From: an uncultured Dorea sp.
GTDB lineage: Bacteria > Bacillota > Clostridia > Lachnospirales > Lachnospiraceae
Reading direction: 5' to 3'
Assembly (NCBI GenBank): GCA_910584095.1
Contig: CAJTYU010000003.1
Span: forward strand, 41,881-105,880
DNA: 64,000 nucleotides
Under the pieces are notes generated by a model. That model was not told the origin of the DNA. It searched no databases and saw only the letters and a list, made by a program, of their open reading frames with translations. How positions within the stretch are numbered: position 1 is the first letter of the stretch; each line of letters starts with the position of its first letter. Both the position numbers and the translations under genes were made by a program. Below are positions 44,247 to 52,612 of this stretch, one piece after another.

Positions 44247-44289
44247 AAAAGGTGTAAAGAGGAACTGCTCTATTTTAGATTCTACAACA

Positions 44290-44303
44290 TGGAACGCGTT
44301 CCA
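44290..44303. promoter_or_regulatory. LacI-type operator O1
   Basis: The perfect 14-bp palindrome TGGAACGCGTTCCA lies about 37 bp downstream of the predicted transcription start. An identical copy lies 54 bp further on, about five helical turns, compatible with cooperative binding or looping. Confidence 0.8.
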
Positions 44304-44343
44304 CAACGAAGAGAAATGGAAGAGTTTATTTTTTTAATGAGTA

Positions 44344-44357
44344 TGGAACGCGTTCCA
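44344..44357. promoter_or_regulatory. LacI-type operator O2
   Basis: A second identical TGGAACGCGTTCCA, with ATs extending the symmetry on both flanks. It is not a CcpA cre site in the usual frame, because the two central bases are GC rather than CG. Confidence 0.8.
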
Positions 44358-44533
44358 TATGGAATAATAGAAGTAAGACAGAGCAGAAATTCCATAAGGA
44401 AGCCGAGGCATAAGGAAGCAGTCAGGATCAGACGACCACCGGTGGAGACAGGCGGACAAACAGCCGGGCGAAGCGTATGGAAGGAATGTAACCGATGAAG
44501 GTAGCAGGATGACATGAAAAAGGAGGAGACAAC

Positions 44534-45778
44534 ATGAAAAAGAGACTTCTGAGTACTTTACTTGCAGCAGTAATGGTTGGAACAATGTTGACAGGCTGCG
44601 GCGGACAGAAAGACGGCGGCGCCGATGACGCGGCAGAGGATGCAAAATCAGAGAATAGTATTACGGTATTGGTGGAGAGCGGCTCTCCCGCAGAAGCCCT
44701 TGCAAACGAGACGGCGGCAGCCTTCGAGGAAGAGACCGGCTGCAAGGTAGTAGTAGACGCAGTTGCTTACACAGGTATGTACGATAAGCTTTCCACAGAG
44801 ATCAAAGCAGGAGAGGCTACGCATGACGTTGGATGTCTGGACGTTGTATGGCTTGCAGCATTTAAGGATGCTCTTGAGCCGGTAAACGACGCGGATACCA
44901 GCGATTTCCTTCCGACGCTGGAGGAGAGCGGAACATTGGACGGCAATCTTGTGGGATATCCGATGTGGGTAAACGCCAAGATTCTTATTTACAGAAAAGA
45001 CCTGATTTCAGAGGATAAGGTTCCGAAGACATGGGAAGAATATCAGGCCCTTGCAAAAGAGCTTGCAGCAGACGATATGTATGGAACAACTGTATTCGGA
45101 AGCGGTTCCGACGCAGTCTGCTCATTCCTTGATTTTGCTTGCCAGGCAGGCGCAGAGGGGCTTGTATTTGACAAGGATGGCAAGGTTAACATCACGGATC
45201 AGGCATACGCAGACGCGCTGAATTTTATGGTAGAAAATGCAGAGGCAGATTATACGCCGGCGGATTCACTGTCTACGGCGGCAACCGAGTCTCAGGAATT
45301 ATTCACCAATGAAAAAGTTGCTATGCAGCTCAACTGGAGCCATCAATATCCGGCCGCGGTAGCAGCGCTGGGCGCGGACAAGGTCGGCTGTGCACCGATG
45401 ATCGCGGGAAGCGCAGGAATCGGCGCTACCACAGGTCCATGGTATGAATGCGTTATGAAAAATTCTTCTAATAAAGAGATGGCGAAGAAATATGTAGAAT
45501 ATATGTATGAGCACAACGGCGACTACATGGATCTCACATTAAAGATTGCCGGAAGAACCTCTGTATATGAAGAAGCGGGAACAGAAGAGGGCAACGAGCA
45601 TACATTGGCAGTTTTAGATACATTGGGAGCTGATCAGTCTCAGGCAAGACCGATGGTAACCACGTGGTCACAGATCGAAGAAGTACTGACCGGCGTAGTT
45701 GAATCATGCCTTGGCGGAGCAGACATCGAGGAAACCCTTGCAAACGCTGCGTCCGAAATCGAGGCAATCGGCCGGTAA
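44534..45778 (+). CDS. ABC sugar transporter, solute-binding lipoprotein
   Basis: A 414-residue family 1 extracellular binding protein. The lipobox MLTGCGG places the lipidated Cys at residue 22. The mature protein shows ITVLVESGSPAEALANETAAAFEEETGCKVVVD, read in shorter parts typical of maltose-type binding proteins. AAAAGGAGG precedes the ATG. It is the first gene of binding protein-permease-permease-GH32-GH91. The ligand is inferred to be a difructose anhydride or short fructan. Confidence 0.9.
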   Translation: MKKRLLSTLLAAVMVGTMLTGCGGQKDGGADDAAEDAKSENSITVLVESGSPAEALANETAAAFEEETGCKVVVDAVAYTGMYDKLSTEIKAGEATHDVGCLDVVWLAAFKDALEPVNDADTSDFLPTLEESGTLDGNLVGYPMWVNAKILIYRKDLISEDKVPKTWEEYQALAKELAADDMYGTTVFGSGSDAVCSFLDFACQAGAEGLVFDKDGKVNITDQAYADALNFMVENAEADYTPADSLSTAATESQELFTNEKVAMQLNWSHQYPAAVAALGADKVGCAPMIAGSAGIGATTGPWYECVMKNSSNKEMAKKYVEYMYEHNGDYMDLTLKIAGRTSVYEEAGTEEGNEHTLAVLDTLGADQSQARPMVTTWSQIEEVLTGVVESCLGGADIEETLANAASEIEAIGR

Positions 45779-45807
45779 CTAGAAAATCAGATAGGTTCAA
45801 ATATAAC

Positions 45808-45845
45808 GGGAGCGCTCTTGCGGAGCCGGGAGAGCGCTCCCATTT
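45808..45845 (+). terminator. Hairpin after the binding-protein gene
   Basis: GGGAGCGCTCT (45808-45818) pairs with AGAGCGCTCCC (45831-45841), followed by ATTTT. A partial terminator here would give more binding protein than permease, as is common in such operons. Confidence 0.65.
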
Positions 45846-45890
45846 TAATAAAATAGAGATATGTTTAAGGGAAAAGCCAATAACCTTGGC

Positions 45891-45956
45891 GGTATCGTTC
45901 CATCCAGCCCGGACCTGCTCCCTGCAGAGCTCTTTCGGGCTGGATGGAACGATACC
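45891..45956. repeat. Perfect 21-bp inverted repeat between binding protein and permease
   Basis: Bases 45891-45911 and 45936-45956 are perfect reverse complements, with a 24-nt loop. There is no T tract. Each arm contains one half of the LacI operator (CGTTCCA in the left, TGGAACG in the right) in reversed order. It could stabilise the upstream mRNA, attenuate transcription, or be a repressor contact. Confidence 0.75.
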
Positions 45957-46009
45957 TCACAACCAATCTAAAAGGACACTTACTTCCATTATTGAAAGAG
46001 GGTAAGCAA

Positions 46010-46897
46010 ATGAGATTAATTTCAAGAAAAACACTATTGTTATTCTTTCTGCCCGGTGCAATTTTCATGGGCGCGTTCCTGATCTATCCCATCATCACCA
46101 TGGTGATCGATAGTTTTTATAATATCGGGATAACCGGAGAGAAAACATGGATCGGCATGGAAAACTACATTCGTGCATTTACGGCGGGAGGATTTTTAAA
46201 ACAGCTGAAAAATACGCTGGTATATATTATCTTGGCGGTAGGCATGGAGACCGTCATAGGGCTTTTATTCGCACTGTTCTTTGAACTAAATTATAGAGGA
46301 AGCAAGATCATTCGTTCCCTGATGATGGCGCCGTTAATGATTGCACCGTTAGTTGCCGGCCTTACATGGAAACTGATGATGAGTTCCAGCTTCGGTATTG
46401 TCAATGAGCTGCTTACAAGGATAGGGATTCTGGCAAGCAGCAGCGATATTCTATGGCTTGCAGATACGAAATGGTCGCTGATCGCCTGCTGCATTGCCGA
46501 TATCTGGCTGACGACGCCGTTCATGATGCTGATGACGCTTGCGGGTCTGCAAGGGCTGGATTCCAGTATGCTGGAAGCGGCGAAGATCGACGGAGCCAGC
46601 ATGTTCCAGCAGATTATGCTGATCAAGCTTCCGAATATCAAGCCGGTGCTTTTGACCGCGCTGTCGGTCAGGATCATTGACGCGGCCAGAACCTTTGACA
46701 TTATATGGGCTATGACAGAGGGAGGCCCCAACAGCTCGTCGGAAACCATCAGTATTATTATTTACAAGACGCTGGCAAGGTATAATCAGGTGGGATATGC
46801 AAGCGCGATGGCTGTGATCTTCATTGCCGTGCTGGTCATCTTTACGCTGGTATTTATGCAGAGTTTGTGGAATCCAAAGAAGAAGATGAATGGGTAG
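46010..46897 (+). CDS. ABC sugar transporter permease (MalF/UgpA type)
   Basis: A 295-residue inner-membrane permease with six helices. The EAA loop that contacts the ATPase reads LEAAKIDGASMFQQIMLIKLPNI, in part. The frame opens at 45944 but ATG 46010 has GAGGG about 7 nt upstream and gives the usual short cytoplasmic start MRLISRKT. It follows the strong hairpin region after the binding-protein gene. No ATPase gene is in the operon; a shared MsmK-type ATPase elsewhere is expected. Confidence 0.9.
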   Translation: MRLISRKTLLLFFLPGAIFMGAFLIYPIITMVIDSFYNIGITGEKTWIGMENYIRAFTAGGFLKQLKNTLVYIILAVGMETVIGLLFALFFELNYRGSKIIRSLMMAPLMIAPLVAGLTWKLMMSSSFGIVNELLTRIGILASSSDILWLADTKWSLIACCIADIWLTTPFMMLMTLAGLQGLDSSMLEAAKIDGASMFQQIMLIKLPNIKPVLLTALSVRIIDAARTFDIIWAMTEGGPNSSSETISIIIYKTLARYNQVGYASAMAVIFIAVLVIFTLVFMQSLWNPKKKMNG

Positions 46898-46916
46898 CGG
46901 ATGAAGGAGGAGTATG

Positions 46917-47747
46917 ATGAAGAAAAAAATGAGCATAGGAAAGAATATAGGAATTGCGTTATCTGTAATTCTTACGGTATTCTGGCTTTTTCCATATATT
47001 TACGTTGTGTGCTGCTCTTTTAAGAAGGGCTCGGAGGTAATCGCGGTGCCTCCGAAGTTTTTCCCAAAGGTTTTTTCGACAGAGAATTTTCAGGGGCTGT
47101 TTGAACGGATGGATGCGGGGCAGTATTTTGTCAACAGTCTGTCGGCGGCGCTGATCAGTACGATCATTGCGCTGATCTTAGGCTCCCTTGCGGCCTATGC
47201 AATCCAGAGGTCAGGGGCGAAATTATCAATATTTCTGGTGGTGCTGGTGCTGTGTCTGAAAATGATACCCACCTCTAGTATCGTAGTTCCCATTTACGAG
47301 CTGATCTGCGATCTGGGACTGTATGATACGAAGCTGGCGCTGATCATCGTATACGCCGCGATTAATATGCCATTTGTCATGTGGACGATGCTGAGTTTTT
47401 ACGAGGGAATCCCTACGACCCTTGACGAGGCTGCGTATGTGGACGGAGCCAGCAGCCTTCAGACATTTCGGAAGGTGATCCTGCCGATCTGTACGCCGGG
47501 ACTGGCAACGGCATTTATATTTACGCTGTTTCTTGCATGGAATGATTTTCTGGTTGCGCTGCTTCTTACCAGTACGAAAGCGAAGACATTTACCGTGGGT
47601 CTGGCAGGATTCCTCTCCGCGTACAATCTGGATTTGGGACCGATGTGCGCCGGTGCGTTCGTGTTCAGCTTCCCGGTTATGATTATTTCCCTTGCCGCGC
47701 AGAAGTATATTGTAAGCGGTATGACGGCGGGAGCTGTAAAGGGTTAA
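46917..47747 (+). CDS. ABC sugar transporter permease (MalG/UgpE type)
   Basis: A 276-residue partner permease with six helices and the EAA motif LDEAAYVDGASSLQTFRKVILPI, read in part near residue 170. ATG 46917 is preferred over 46914 because AAGGAGG is 6 nt from it. With the preceding gene it forms the transmembrane channel of a carbohydrate importer of the CUT1 type. Confidence 0.91.
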   Translation: MKKKMSIGKNIGIALSVILTVFWLFPYIYVVCCSFKKGSEVIAVPPKFFPKVFSTENFQGLFERMDAGQYFVNSLSAALISTIIALILGSLAAYAIQRSGAKLSIFLVVLVLCLKMIPTSSIVVPIYELICDLGLYDTKLALIIVYAAINMPFVMWTMLSFYEGIPTTLDEAAYVDGASSLQTFRKVILPICTPGLATAFIFTLFLAWNDFLVALLLTSTKAKTFTVGLAGFLSAYNLDLGPMCAGAFVFSFPVMIISLAAQKYIVSGMTAGAVKG

Positions 47748-47807
47748 ATGAACATTGTTTGCAGGTCCGCCTGTGAATAATAAATGCTATTGGAAAGGGG
47801 AAGCCTT

Positions 47808-49298
47808 ATGTCGAAGGAATTAATGCAGGAAAAGATTGCAAAGGCTGAAAAGGAAATAGAAGCAAAGAAAGAGATTGTAAAAATGGGACGGATGCGCCAG
47901 CATTATCATTTTATGGCGCAGACTGGATGGCTGAACGATCCCAACGGACTGATTTACTACAAGGGGAAATACCATTTCTTCTTCCAGTATAATCCCTATT
48001 ATGGATTCTGGGATTATATGCACTGGGGGCATGCGGTGAGCGATGATCTGCTCCACTGGGAGTATCTGCCCCTTGCCCTCGCGCCCAGCGAGGAGTATGA
48101 CGACCATATGCGGGGAGGCTGCTTTTCGGGAAGCGCCATCGAGCATGAGGGGAAATTGTATCTGATGTATACGGGAGTAACCCATAAGGGGAAAGGATAT
48201 GAGCAGACCCAGTGCGTCGCATACAGTGAGGATGGGATTCATTTTGAAAAATATGAGGGGAATCCGGTGCTGACTGCCCCGGAAGGAGTGGCCAAGGAGC
48301 ATTTCCGGGACCCGAAGGTATGGAAGCATGAGGATACCTATTATATGGTGTGCGGCGCAAGCCGGGATAACAGGGCGCAGGCGCTTCTTTACAGGTCGAA
48401 GGATCTGCTGCACTGGAGTTTTTTTAACGTGATGGCTGAGAGCAGAGGAGAATGGGGATACATGTGGGAGTGTACGGACTTCTATCCGTTGGGAGATCAG
48501 TATGTTTTGATGTTTTCGCCGATGGGGTCGGGGGATCATACCTCCATGTACATGGCCGGGGATTTTGACTATGAGACCGGAAAGTTCCATGCGCGGATCA
48601 GTGATGAGATTGACTGGGGCTTTGATTATTACGCGCCTCAATCCTTCCTTGCGCCGGATGGAAGAAGGCTGATCGTTGGATGGGCTAATGAGTGGGAATG
48701 GATGCCGCTGTGGAAGGACTGGGGACCGACCTACAGGGAAGGCTGGTGCGGATTCTTTAACATTCCGAGAGAGGTGCGGATGAGGGAAGACGGAAGCCTG
48801 CAGTTTTTGCCGGTGAAAGAGCTGGAGTCCATACGGAAGAATTCATGGAAGACGGACGGATTTGCGGTGTCAGAGGAAGGGGAAGAGCTGACAGCCGGAG
48901 ACGGAGTCTGCTTTGAATTAAAGTTTAAGATTGATCTGGAACAGACCGACGCTAAGAAGCTGGAGCTTTTCCTGCGCTGCGGCGAAGGGAAAAAGACTGT
49001 GTGCCGGTTTGATTTTGAGACGGCGGAGTTTAGCGTGGACAGGAATGAGGCGGACGGATGGAGCAGAGGGATATCCAGAAGCCTGATGTATCTGAAAGGG
49101 AAGAAGGAGCTGGACGTACATATTTTCTCAGATCAGAGCAGTCTTGAAATATTTACGGATCAATATCAGAATAACCATTCAAATAATATATTTGCCACGG
49201 ACGCACAGAATCAGTTAAAGCTTCGTGCATACGGAGGAAAAGCCATGATCAGGGAATACGAATCATGGGGAATTGAGGAATGCTGCCGTGAACAGTAA
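47808..49298 (+). CDS. GH32 beta-fructofuranosidase (cytoplasmic)
   Basis: A 496-residue glycoside hydrolase family 32 enzyme. The nucleophile Asp is in WLNDPNG (about residue 43), the transition-state stabiliser in FRDPKV (about 167) and the acid/base Glu in WECTDFY (about 221). A C-terminal beta-sandwich follows from about 350. There is no signal peptide, so it acts in the cytoplasm, splitting imported inulobiose, sucrose or fructo-oligosaccharides to fructose. The frame opens at 47784 but ATG 47808 has AAAGGGG upstream. Confidence 0.92.
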   Translation: MSKELMQEKIAKAEKEIEAKKEIVKMGRMRQHYHFMAQTGWLNDPNGLIYYKGKYHFFFQYNPYYGFWDYMHWGHAVSDDLLHWEYLPLALAPSEEYDDHMRGGCFSGSAIEHEGKLYLMYTGVTHKGKGYEQTQCVAYSEDGIHFEKYEGNPVLTAPEGVAKEHFRDPKVWKHEDTYYMVCGASRDNRAQALLYRSKDLLHWSFFNVMAESRGEWGYMWECTDFYPLGDQYVLMFSPMGSGDHTSMYMAGDFDYETGKFHARISDEIDWGFDYYAPQSFLAPDGRRLIVGWANEWEWMPLWKDWGPTYREGWCGFFNIPREVRMREDGSLQFLPVKELESIRKNSWKTDGFAVSEEGEELTAGDGVCFELKFKIDLEQTDAKKLELFLRCGEGKKTVCRFDFETAEFSVDRNEADGWSRGISRSLMYLKGKKELDVHIFSDQSSLEIFTDQYQNNHSNNIFATDAQNQLKLRAYGGKAMIREYESWGIEECCREQ

Positions 49299-49364
49299 CG
49301 GGGCAGCCGGATTGCCCATTTGGTTTTTAAATGATAAGATTGATTTTGCAGGGAGGATTTATCT

Positions 49365-50720
49365 ATGGCAGGGAAGAATTATTATGATGTAACGGAATGG
49401 CCCGTTGGAAATCCTTATGAGGATATCGGGGAGGTCATAAACAGTATTATTGCGGATGTGAAAAGCAGGCAGACGGACGCGGATCAGAATGGCGGGGGAA
49501 AGCCGGGCGCGGTTATTTACATTCCCACAGGCGACTACCGCCTTGCCACTCAGGTAGTGATCGATATCAGTTATCTGAAGATTATGGGTTCCGGCCATGG
49601 GTTTATTTCTTCCAGTATCCGTTTTAATGTGCCGGAATCTGAGCAGGAGAGCCTTCATGAGGTATGGCCCGGGGGAAGCCGCATCATGGCAGATATCCGG
49701 TTAGAGGCCGGGGCAGAGGAAAGTGCCGGGGCGGCTTTTTATATCAAGCGGGAGGGAAATCCAAGGATCAGTTCTGTAGAATTTGAGGGCTTCTGTATCG
49801 ACGGCCTGCACTTTGAGGACGATGGGTCCGGGGAGCCTAATCCGGAAAATACTTACGTGAATGGGAAAACAGGAATCTATGTGGCCAGCGCGAATGACTC
49901 TTTTCGTATTACGGGGATGGGAATGGTGTATCTGGAGCATGGCGTTACCATTTACCATGCGGATGCGTTGAGTATCCATGATAACTTCATAGCGGAATGC
50001 GGAAGCTGTATTGAGCTGAGGGGCTGGGGACAGGCCTCTAAGGTTACCGACAACCTGATTGGAGCCGGGTATAAGGGGTATTCTATTTACGCCCAGAATT
50101 TTGGAGCGCTTCTGGTTACGGCGAATAATGTGTTCCCGCGTGGGGCAAGCAGCGTCTGCTTTGACAATGTGGCGCGGTCTTCTGTTACCGGCAACAGGCT
50201 GCATTCCTTTTATCCGGGTATGATTGAATTTCGGGGGAACTGTTCGGAGAACCTGATTTCTGCAAATCACCTGCTCAGGGACCATGAGCCGTGGCCGCCG
50301 ATGCAGGCGAAGGATAATGGGCTGGACGATCTGCACGGCCTTTTGCGGATCAGCGGAAATTATAATAGTATTATGGCCAATCACATTTCGGAGGTTATAG
50401 AGGAACAGTATCTGAAACCCGCCGGGGTAAGGCCGGTGATTATACACGTTGTGTCGGGGAAGGGAAACTATATCTCGAACAATCATATTGCGGCAAGCGC
50501 CGGAGCAGCCGACGAGCCGGACGCCGATTCGGATTCCTGTTTTGCAAGGCAGGTGGACGCGCTGCTGACAGTCAGGGAATTAAAGGAACTGCCGGTGACG
50601 GCCGTTCTGATAGAGAAGGAATCGGAGAATAATACGGTGCTTGACACAGGGAGCGGAGAACAGGTTGTGATGGACAGGACAGTGAATGCGTTTAGGGCTG
50701 TGCCGATACCGGGGGTATAG
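49365..50720 (+). CDS. GH91 beta-helix enzyme: difructose anhydride III hydrolase or inulin fructotransferase
   Basis: A 451-residue right-handed beta-helix protein of family GH91. The start KNYYDVTEWPVGNPYEDIGEV, read in part, and the IPTGDYRLATQVVIDISYLKI region match inulin fructotransferases and DFA III hydrolases. Asp206 (SIHDNF) and Glu217 (SCIELRG) are 11 residues apart, the spacing of the known catalytic Asp/Glu pair in both enzymes. There is no signal peptide, whereas inulin fructotransferases are usually secreted, and the operon has an importer and a cytoplasmic fructosidase. I therefore favour hydrolysis of difructose anhydride III to inulobiose inside the cell. GGGAGG precedes the ATG. 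Confidence 0.82.
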   Translation: MAGKNYYDVTEWPVGNPYEDIGEVINSIIADVKSRQTDADQNGGGKPGAVIYIPTGDYRLATQVVIDISYLKIMGSGHGFISSSIRFNVPESEQESLHEVWPGGSRIMADIRLEAGAEESAGAAFYIKREGNPRISSVEFEGFCIDGLHFEDDGSGEPNPENTYVNGKTGIYVASANDSFRITGMGMVYLEHGVTIYHADALSIHDNFIAECGSCIELRGWGQASKVTDNLIGAGYKGYSIYAQNFGALLVTANNVFPRGASSVCFDNVARSSVTGNRLHSFYPGMIEFRGNCSENLISANHLLRDHEPWPPMQAKDNGLDDLHGLLRISGNYNSIMANHISEVIEEQYLKPAGVRPVIIHVVSGKGNYISNNHIAASAGAADEPDADSDSCFARQVDALLTVRELKELPVTAVLIEKESENNTVLDTGSGEQVVMDRTVNAFRAVPIPGV

Positions 50721-50783
50721 AGCAAACGGCTGAAAAGAAATAGACGGAGAACGGGAGATCGGGTTGTGCGCAGCAATTTTACG

Positions 50784-50827
50784 CCAACACATTACAAGCG
50801 GTAATATTACCACTTGTAATGTGTTGG
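50784..50827. promoter_or_regulatory. Composite palindromic operator before the PTS IIA gene
   Basis: Outer arms of 15 bp (50784-50798 and 50813-50827) are perfect reverse complements. Between them is a second palindrome, GGTAATATTACC (50800-50811). The stretch TTACCACTTGTAA (50807-50819) resembles the operators at 52334 and 52549. The right side overlaps the -35 of the promoter, fitting repression. Confidence 0.7.
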
Positions 50828-50842
50828 GCGGTATAGTATAAT
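50814..50842 (+). promoter_or_regulatory. Promoter of the PTS IIA gene
   Basis: TTGTAA (50814-50819) and TATAAT (50837-50842) lie 17 bp apart, about 40 bp before the start codon. Confidence 0.7.
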
Positions 50843-50882
50843 TAAACCATCAAATAATAAGATCGTGTAAGGAGGAAGATGT

Positions 50883-51311
50883 ATGGTTGGGATTTTAATT
50901 GCGGCGCATGGGGATTTTGCTGCGGGGCTTATGAGCGCGGTAGAGTTGATTCTTGGAAAACAGGAGAAGGTTGAAACGATCGGGCTGCATCACGGAGACG
51001 GATTTGAAGAATTTGGCGGGAAGGTGGAGAGGGCCCTTGAGGAACTGGATGACGGTGACGGAGTAATAGCTTTTGTAGATATTCTTGGCGGGACGCCTTC
51101 TAATACAATTTTTAAATGTCTGCAGAAAAAGCAGTTTAAAGCTTTTGCCGGAGTCAATATGCCGATGGTAGTTCAGGCAGTAACAATGCGCGAGGTGATG
51201 AGTGCGGGCGAGGTGTATGAAGCTGTTCTGGGAACCGCGTCTAAGCCGCCGATTCTTCTGCATGAAATGTATCAGGATATGATAGAAGAAGGAGAAGAAG
51301 ACGACATTTAA
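50883..51311 (+). CDS. PTS mannose-family IIA component
   Basis: A 142-residue EIIA of the mannose/fructose/sorbose family. The phosphorylated His is residue 9 in IAAHGDFA, and DILGGTPSNT (about residue 63) is the second conserved stretch. It accepts phosphate from HPr and passes it to the IIB encoded at 52613. It is transcribed alone, separated from IIBCD by the opposite-strand aldolase gene, but all share similar operators. AAGGAGG precedes the ATG. Confidence 0.92.
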   Translation: MVGILIAAHGDFAAGLMSAVELILGKQEKVETIGLHHGDGFEEFGGKVERALEELDDGDGVIAFVDILGGTPSNTIFKCLQKKQFKAFAGVNMPMVVQAVTMREVMSAGEVYEAVLGTASKPPILLHEMYQDMIEEGEEDDI

Positions 51312-51367
51312 AACCTGTTTTTAAGAGATGCCGTATGAATTTGTGAATCAGATATTTTGCAGAGAAT

Positions 51368-51412
51368 ACCGCCTGCATTGCCGGATAGCTGGTAATGCAG
51401 GCGGTACTTTTT
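51368..51412 (+). terminator. Terminator between PTS IIA and the aldolase
   Basis: ACCGCCTGCATT (51368-51379) pairs with AATGCAGGCGGT (51394-51405), 12 bp, followed by ACTTTTT. It serves the IIA transcript; read the other way it lies just after the aldolase stop and has AAAAAG before the stem, so it may act in both directions. Confidence 0.85.
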
Positions 51413-52292
51413 ATAAGATAGAACTTGCGAATACCGTCATCGCCGCTTTTACGTCGGCTTTGATCCCTTCCTTTGCGGCCGTTACAATATCGTGATAGAA
51501 TACCTTTTTATCGCCGGCTTCTGCAATCAGCTCCCTGACTATATTTCCTCCGGCCATGGAGCCGTATGTATAATAATTGATCTTGGCGATGCCGTTGTGG
51601 ATTGCTGTTTTAAAGTCTTCGTCGGAGACGCCGGAACCGCCGTGCATAACAAAAGGAATGTCTATTTCATTCCGGATTTGGGTAATGCGGTTCAGATCCA
51701 GCTTAGGTTCCGTCAGATAGACGCCGTGAGTGGTGCCGAATGAGATTGCCAGGGCGTCTACGCCGGTTCCTTCTGCAAATTTTCTGGCTGTGGCCGGGTC
51801 GGTGTAGCAGTCGTCTAAAGAGGCGTAATTTTCAGCTCCTACGGCTCCCCGGCCTTCGCCTCCTCCAAGGGCGGAGGTGAAAATATGTCCAAGTTCCGCT
51901 TCTACAGAAACACCGGCGGCATGGGCGATTTTGACAATTTCCTTTGTTTCTTCAAAATTTTCTTCATAGCTTTTGGCAGACGCATCATACATGATGGAAG
52001 TAAATCCAAGACGTATTGCCTGAATGCAGAGCTCAAAGGAAGCGCCGTGGTCTAAGTGGACGCATACCGGCACGGAAGCGCGTTTTGCATAATCCAGCAT
52101 GATCGGGCCGATTTCCGGAAGAGAAATGAGATTCTCGTGTACTTCCGCATGCTGAAGGATGACTGGAACATTCAGTTCTTCTGCAGCGGAAATAACGGCC
52201 TGAACAGATTCCAGATTTGGTACATTAAAAGCACCTACAGCGTAGCGCCTTTTTTTAGCGTCTTCCAAGATTGATTTCATGGTAACTAACAT
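51411..52292 (-). CDS. Class II ketose-bisphosphate aldolase
   Basis: A 293-residue zinc aldolase of the fructose/tagatose-bisphosphate family. The metal and catalytic motifs are CVHLDHG (about residue 80), VEAELGHI, FGTTHGVY and MHGGSG. The usual K-x-N-x-x-T-(D/E) motif near residue 235 reads KINYYTYGS, so the phosphate or carbonyl site may differ from FbaA/GatY. It is divergent from the IIB-IIC-IID-dehydrogenase operon and has an operator inside its promoter, so it should belong to the same sugar pathway. Confidence 0.86.
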   Translation of the reverse strand: MLVTMKSILEDAKKRRYAVGAFNVPNLESVQAVISAAEELNVPVILQHAEVHENLISLPEIGPIMLDYAKRASVPVCVHLDHGASFELCIQAIRLGFTSIMYDASAKSYEENFEETKEIVKIAHAAGVSVEAELGHIFTSALGGGEGRGAVGAENYASLDDCYTDPATARKFAEGTGVDALAISFGTTHGVYLTEPKLDLNRITQIRNEIDIPFVMHGGSGVSDEDFKTAIHNGIAKINYYTYGSMAGGNIVRELIAEAGDKKVFYHDIVTAAKEGIKADVKAAMTVFASSIL

Positions 52293-52331
52293 ATTCTTAC
52301 CTCCGTATTTAATAGATTTTCTGATAATAAA

Positions 52332-52360
52332 ATTATAACCACTGGTAACTAAAGTGTCAA
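52332..52360 (-). promoter_or_regulatory. Promoter and operator of the aldolase gene
   Basis: On the minus strand TTGACA (52355-52360) and TATAAT (52332-52337) are separated by 17 bp, a consensus sigma-A promoter. The imperfect palindrome TATAACCACTGGTAACT (52334-52350, plus strand) covers the -10 and spacer, so binding would block polymerase. The 320-bp region 52293-52612 is the shared divergent control region and holds no gene. Confidence 0.8.
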
Positions 52361-52517
52361 TATATAAAGTGAGATTCTATAATTTGATTTTTTTGTTAAA
52401 AAATAGATTTTTTAAAAATTTCCAGTAATTTGGAATAAAATTTGTAAAAAGTATACAAAATAAAAAATGTGTATTAATATAATTTTCACAAAAAAAGGAT
52501 TGTTTTAATGAAATATA

Positions 52518-52565
52518 TTGACTTATTTATTGCCGATGGTATTATTAATATAACCACTGGTTATA
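52518..52565 (+). promoter_or_regulatory. Promoter and operator of the PTS IIB-IIC-IID operon
   Basis: TTGACT (52518-52523) and TATTAT (52540-52545) lie 16 bp apart. Directly after the -10 is the 17-bp operator TATAACCACTGGTTATA (52549-52565), symmetric except for its centre. It overlaps the expected start point. The same site type is found in the aldolase promoter 200 bp away, so one regulator probably controls both sides. Confidence 0.75.
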
Positions 52566-52612
52566 GTTTGCTGGCAAATATTGGAAGAATGAGCAGAAAG
52601 GAGGAAGTTTTC

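Noticed and set aside
44290..44357. CcpA cre sites
   Set aside because: The palindromes resemble cre but have GC instead of CG at the centre; a dedicated LacI protein next door is a better match.
47820..48641. Minus-strand open frame of 273 codons
   Set aside because: It is antisense to the GH32 gene with no start signal and no recognisable domain.
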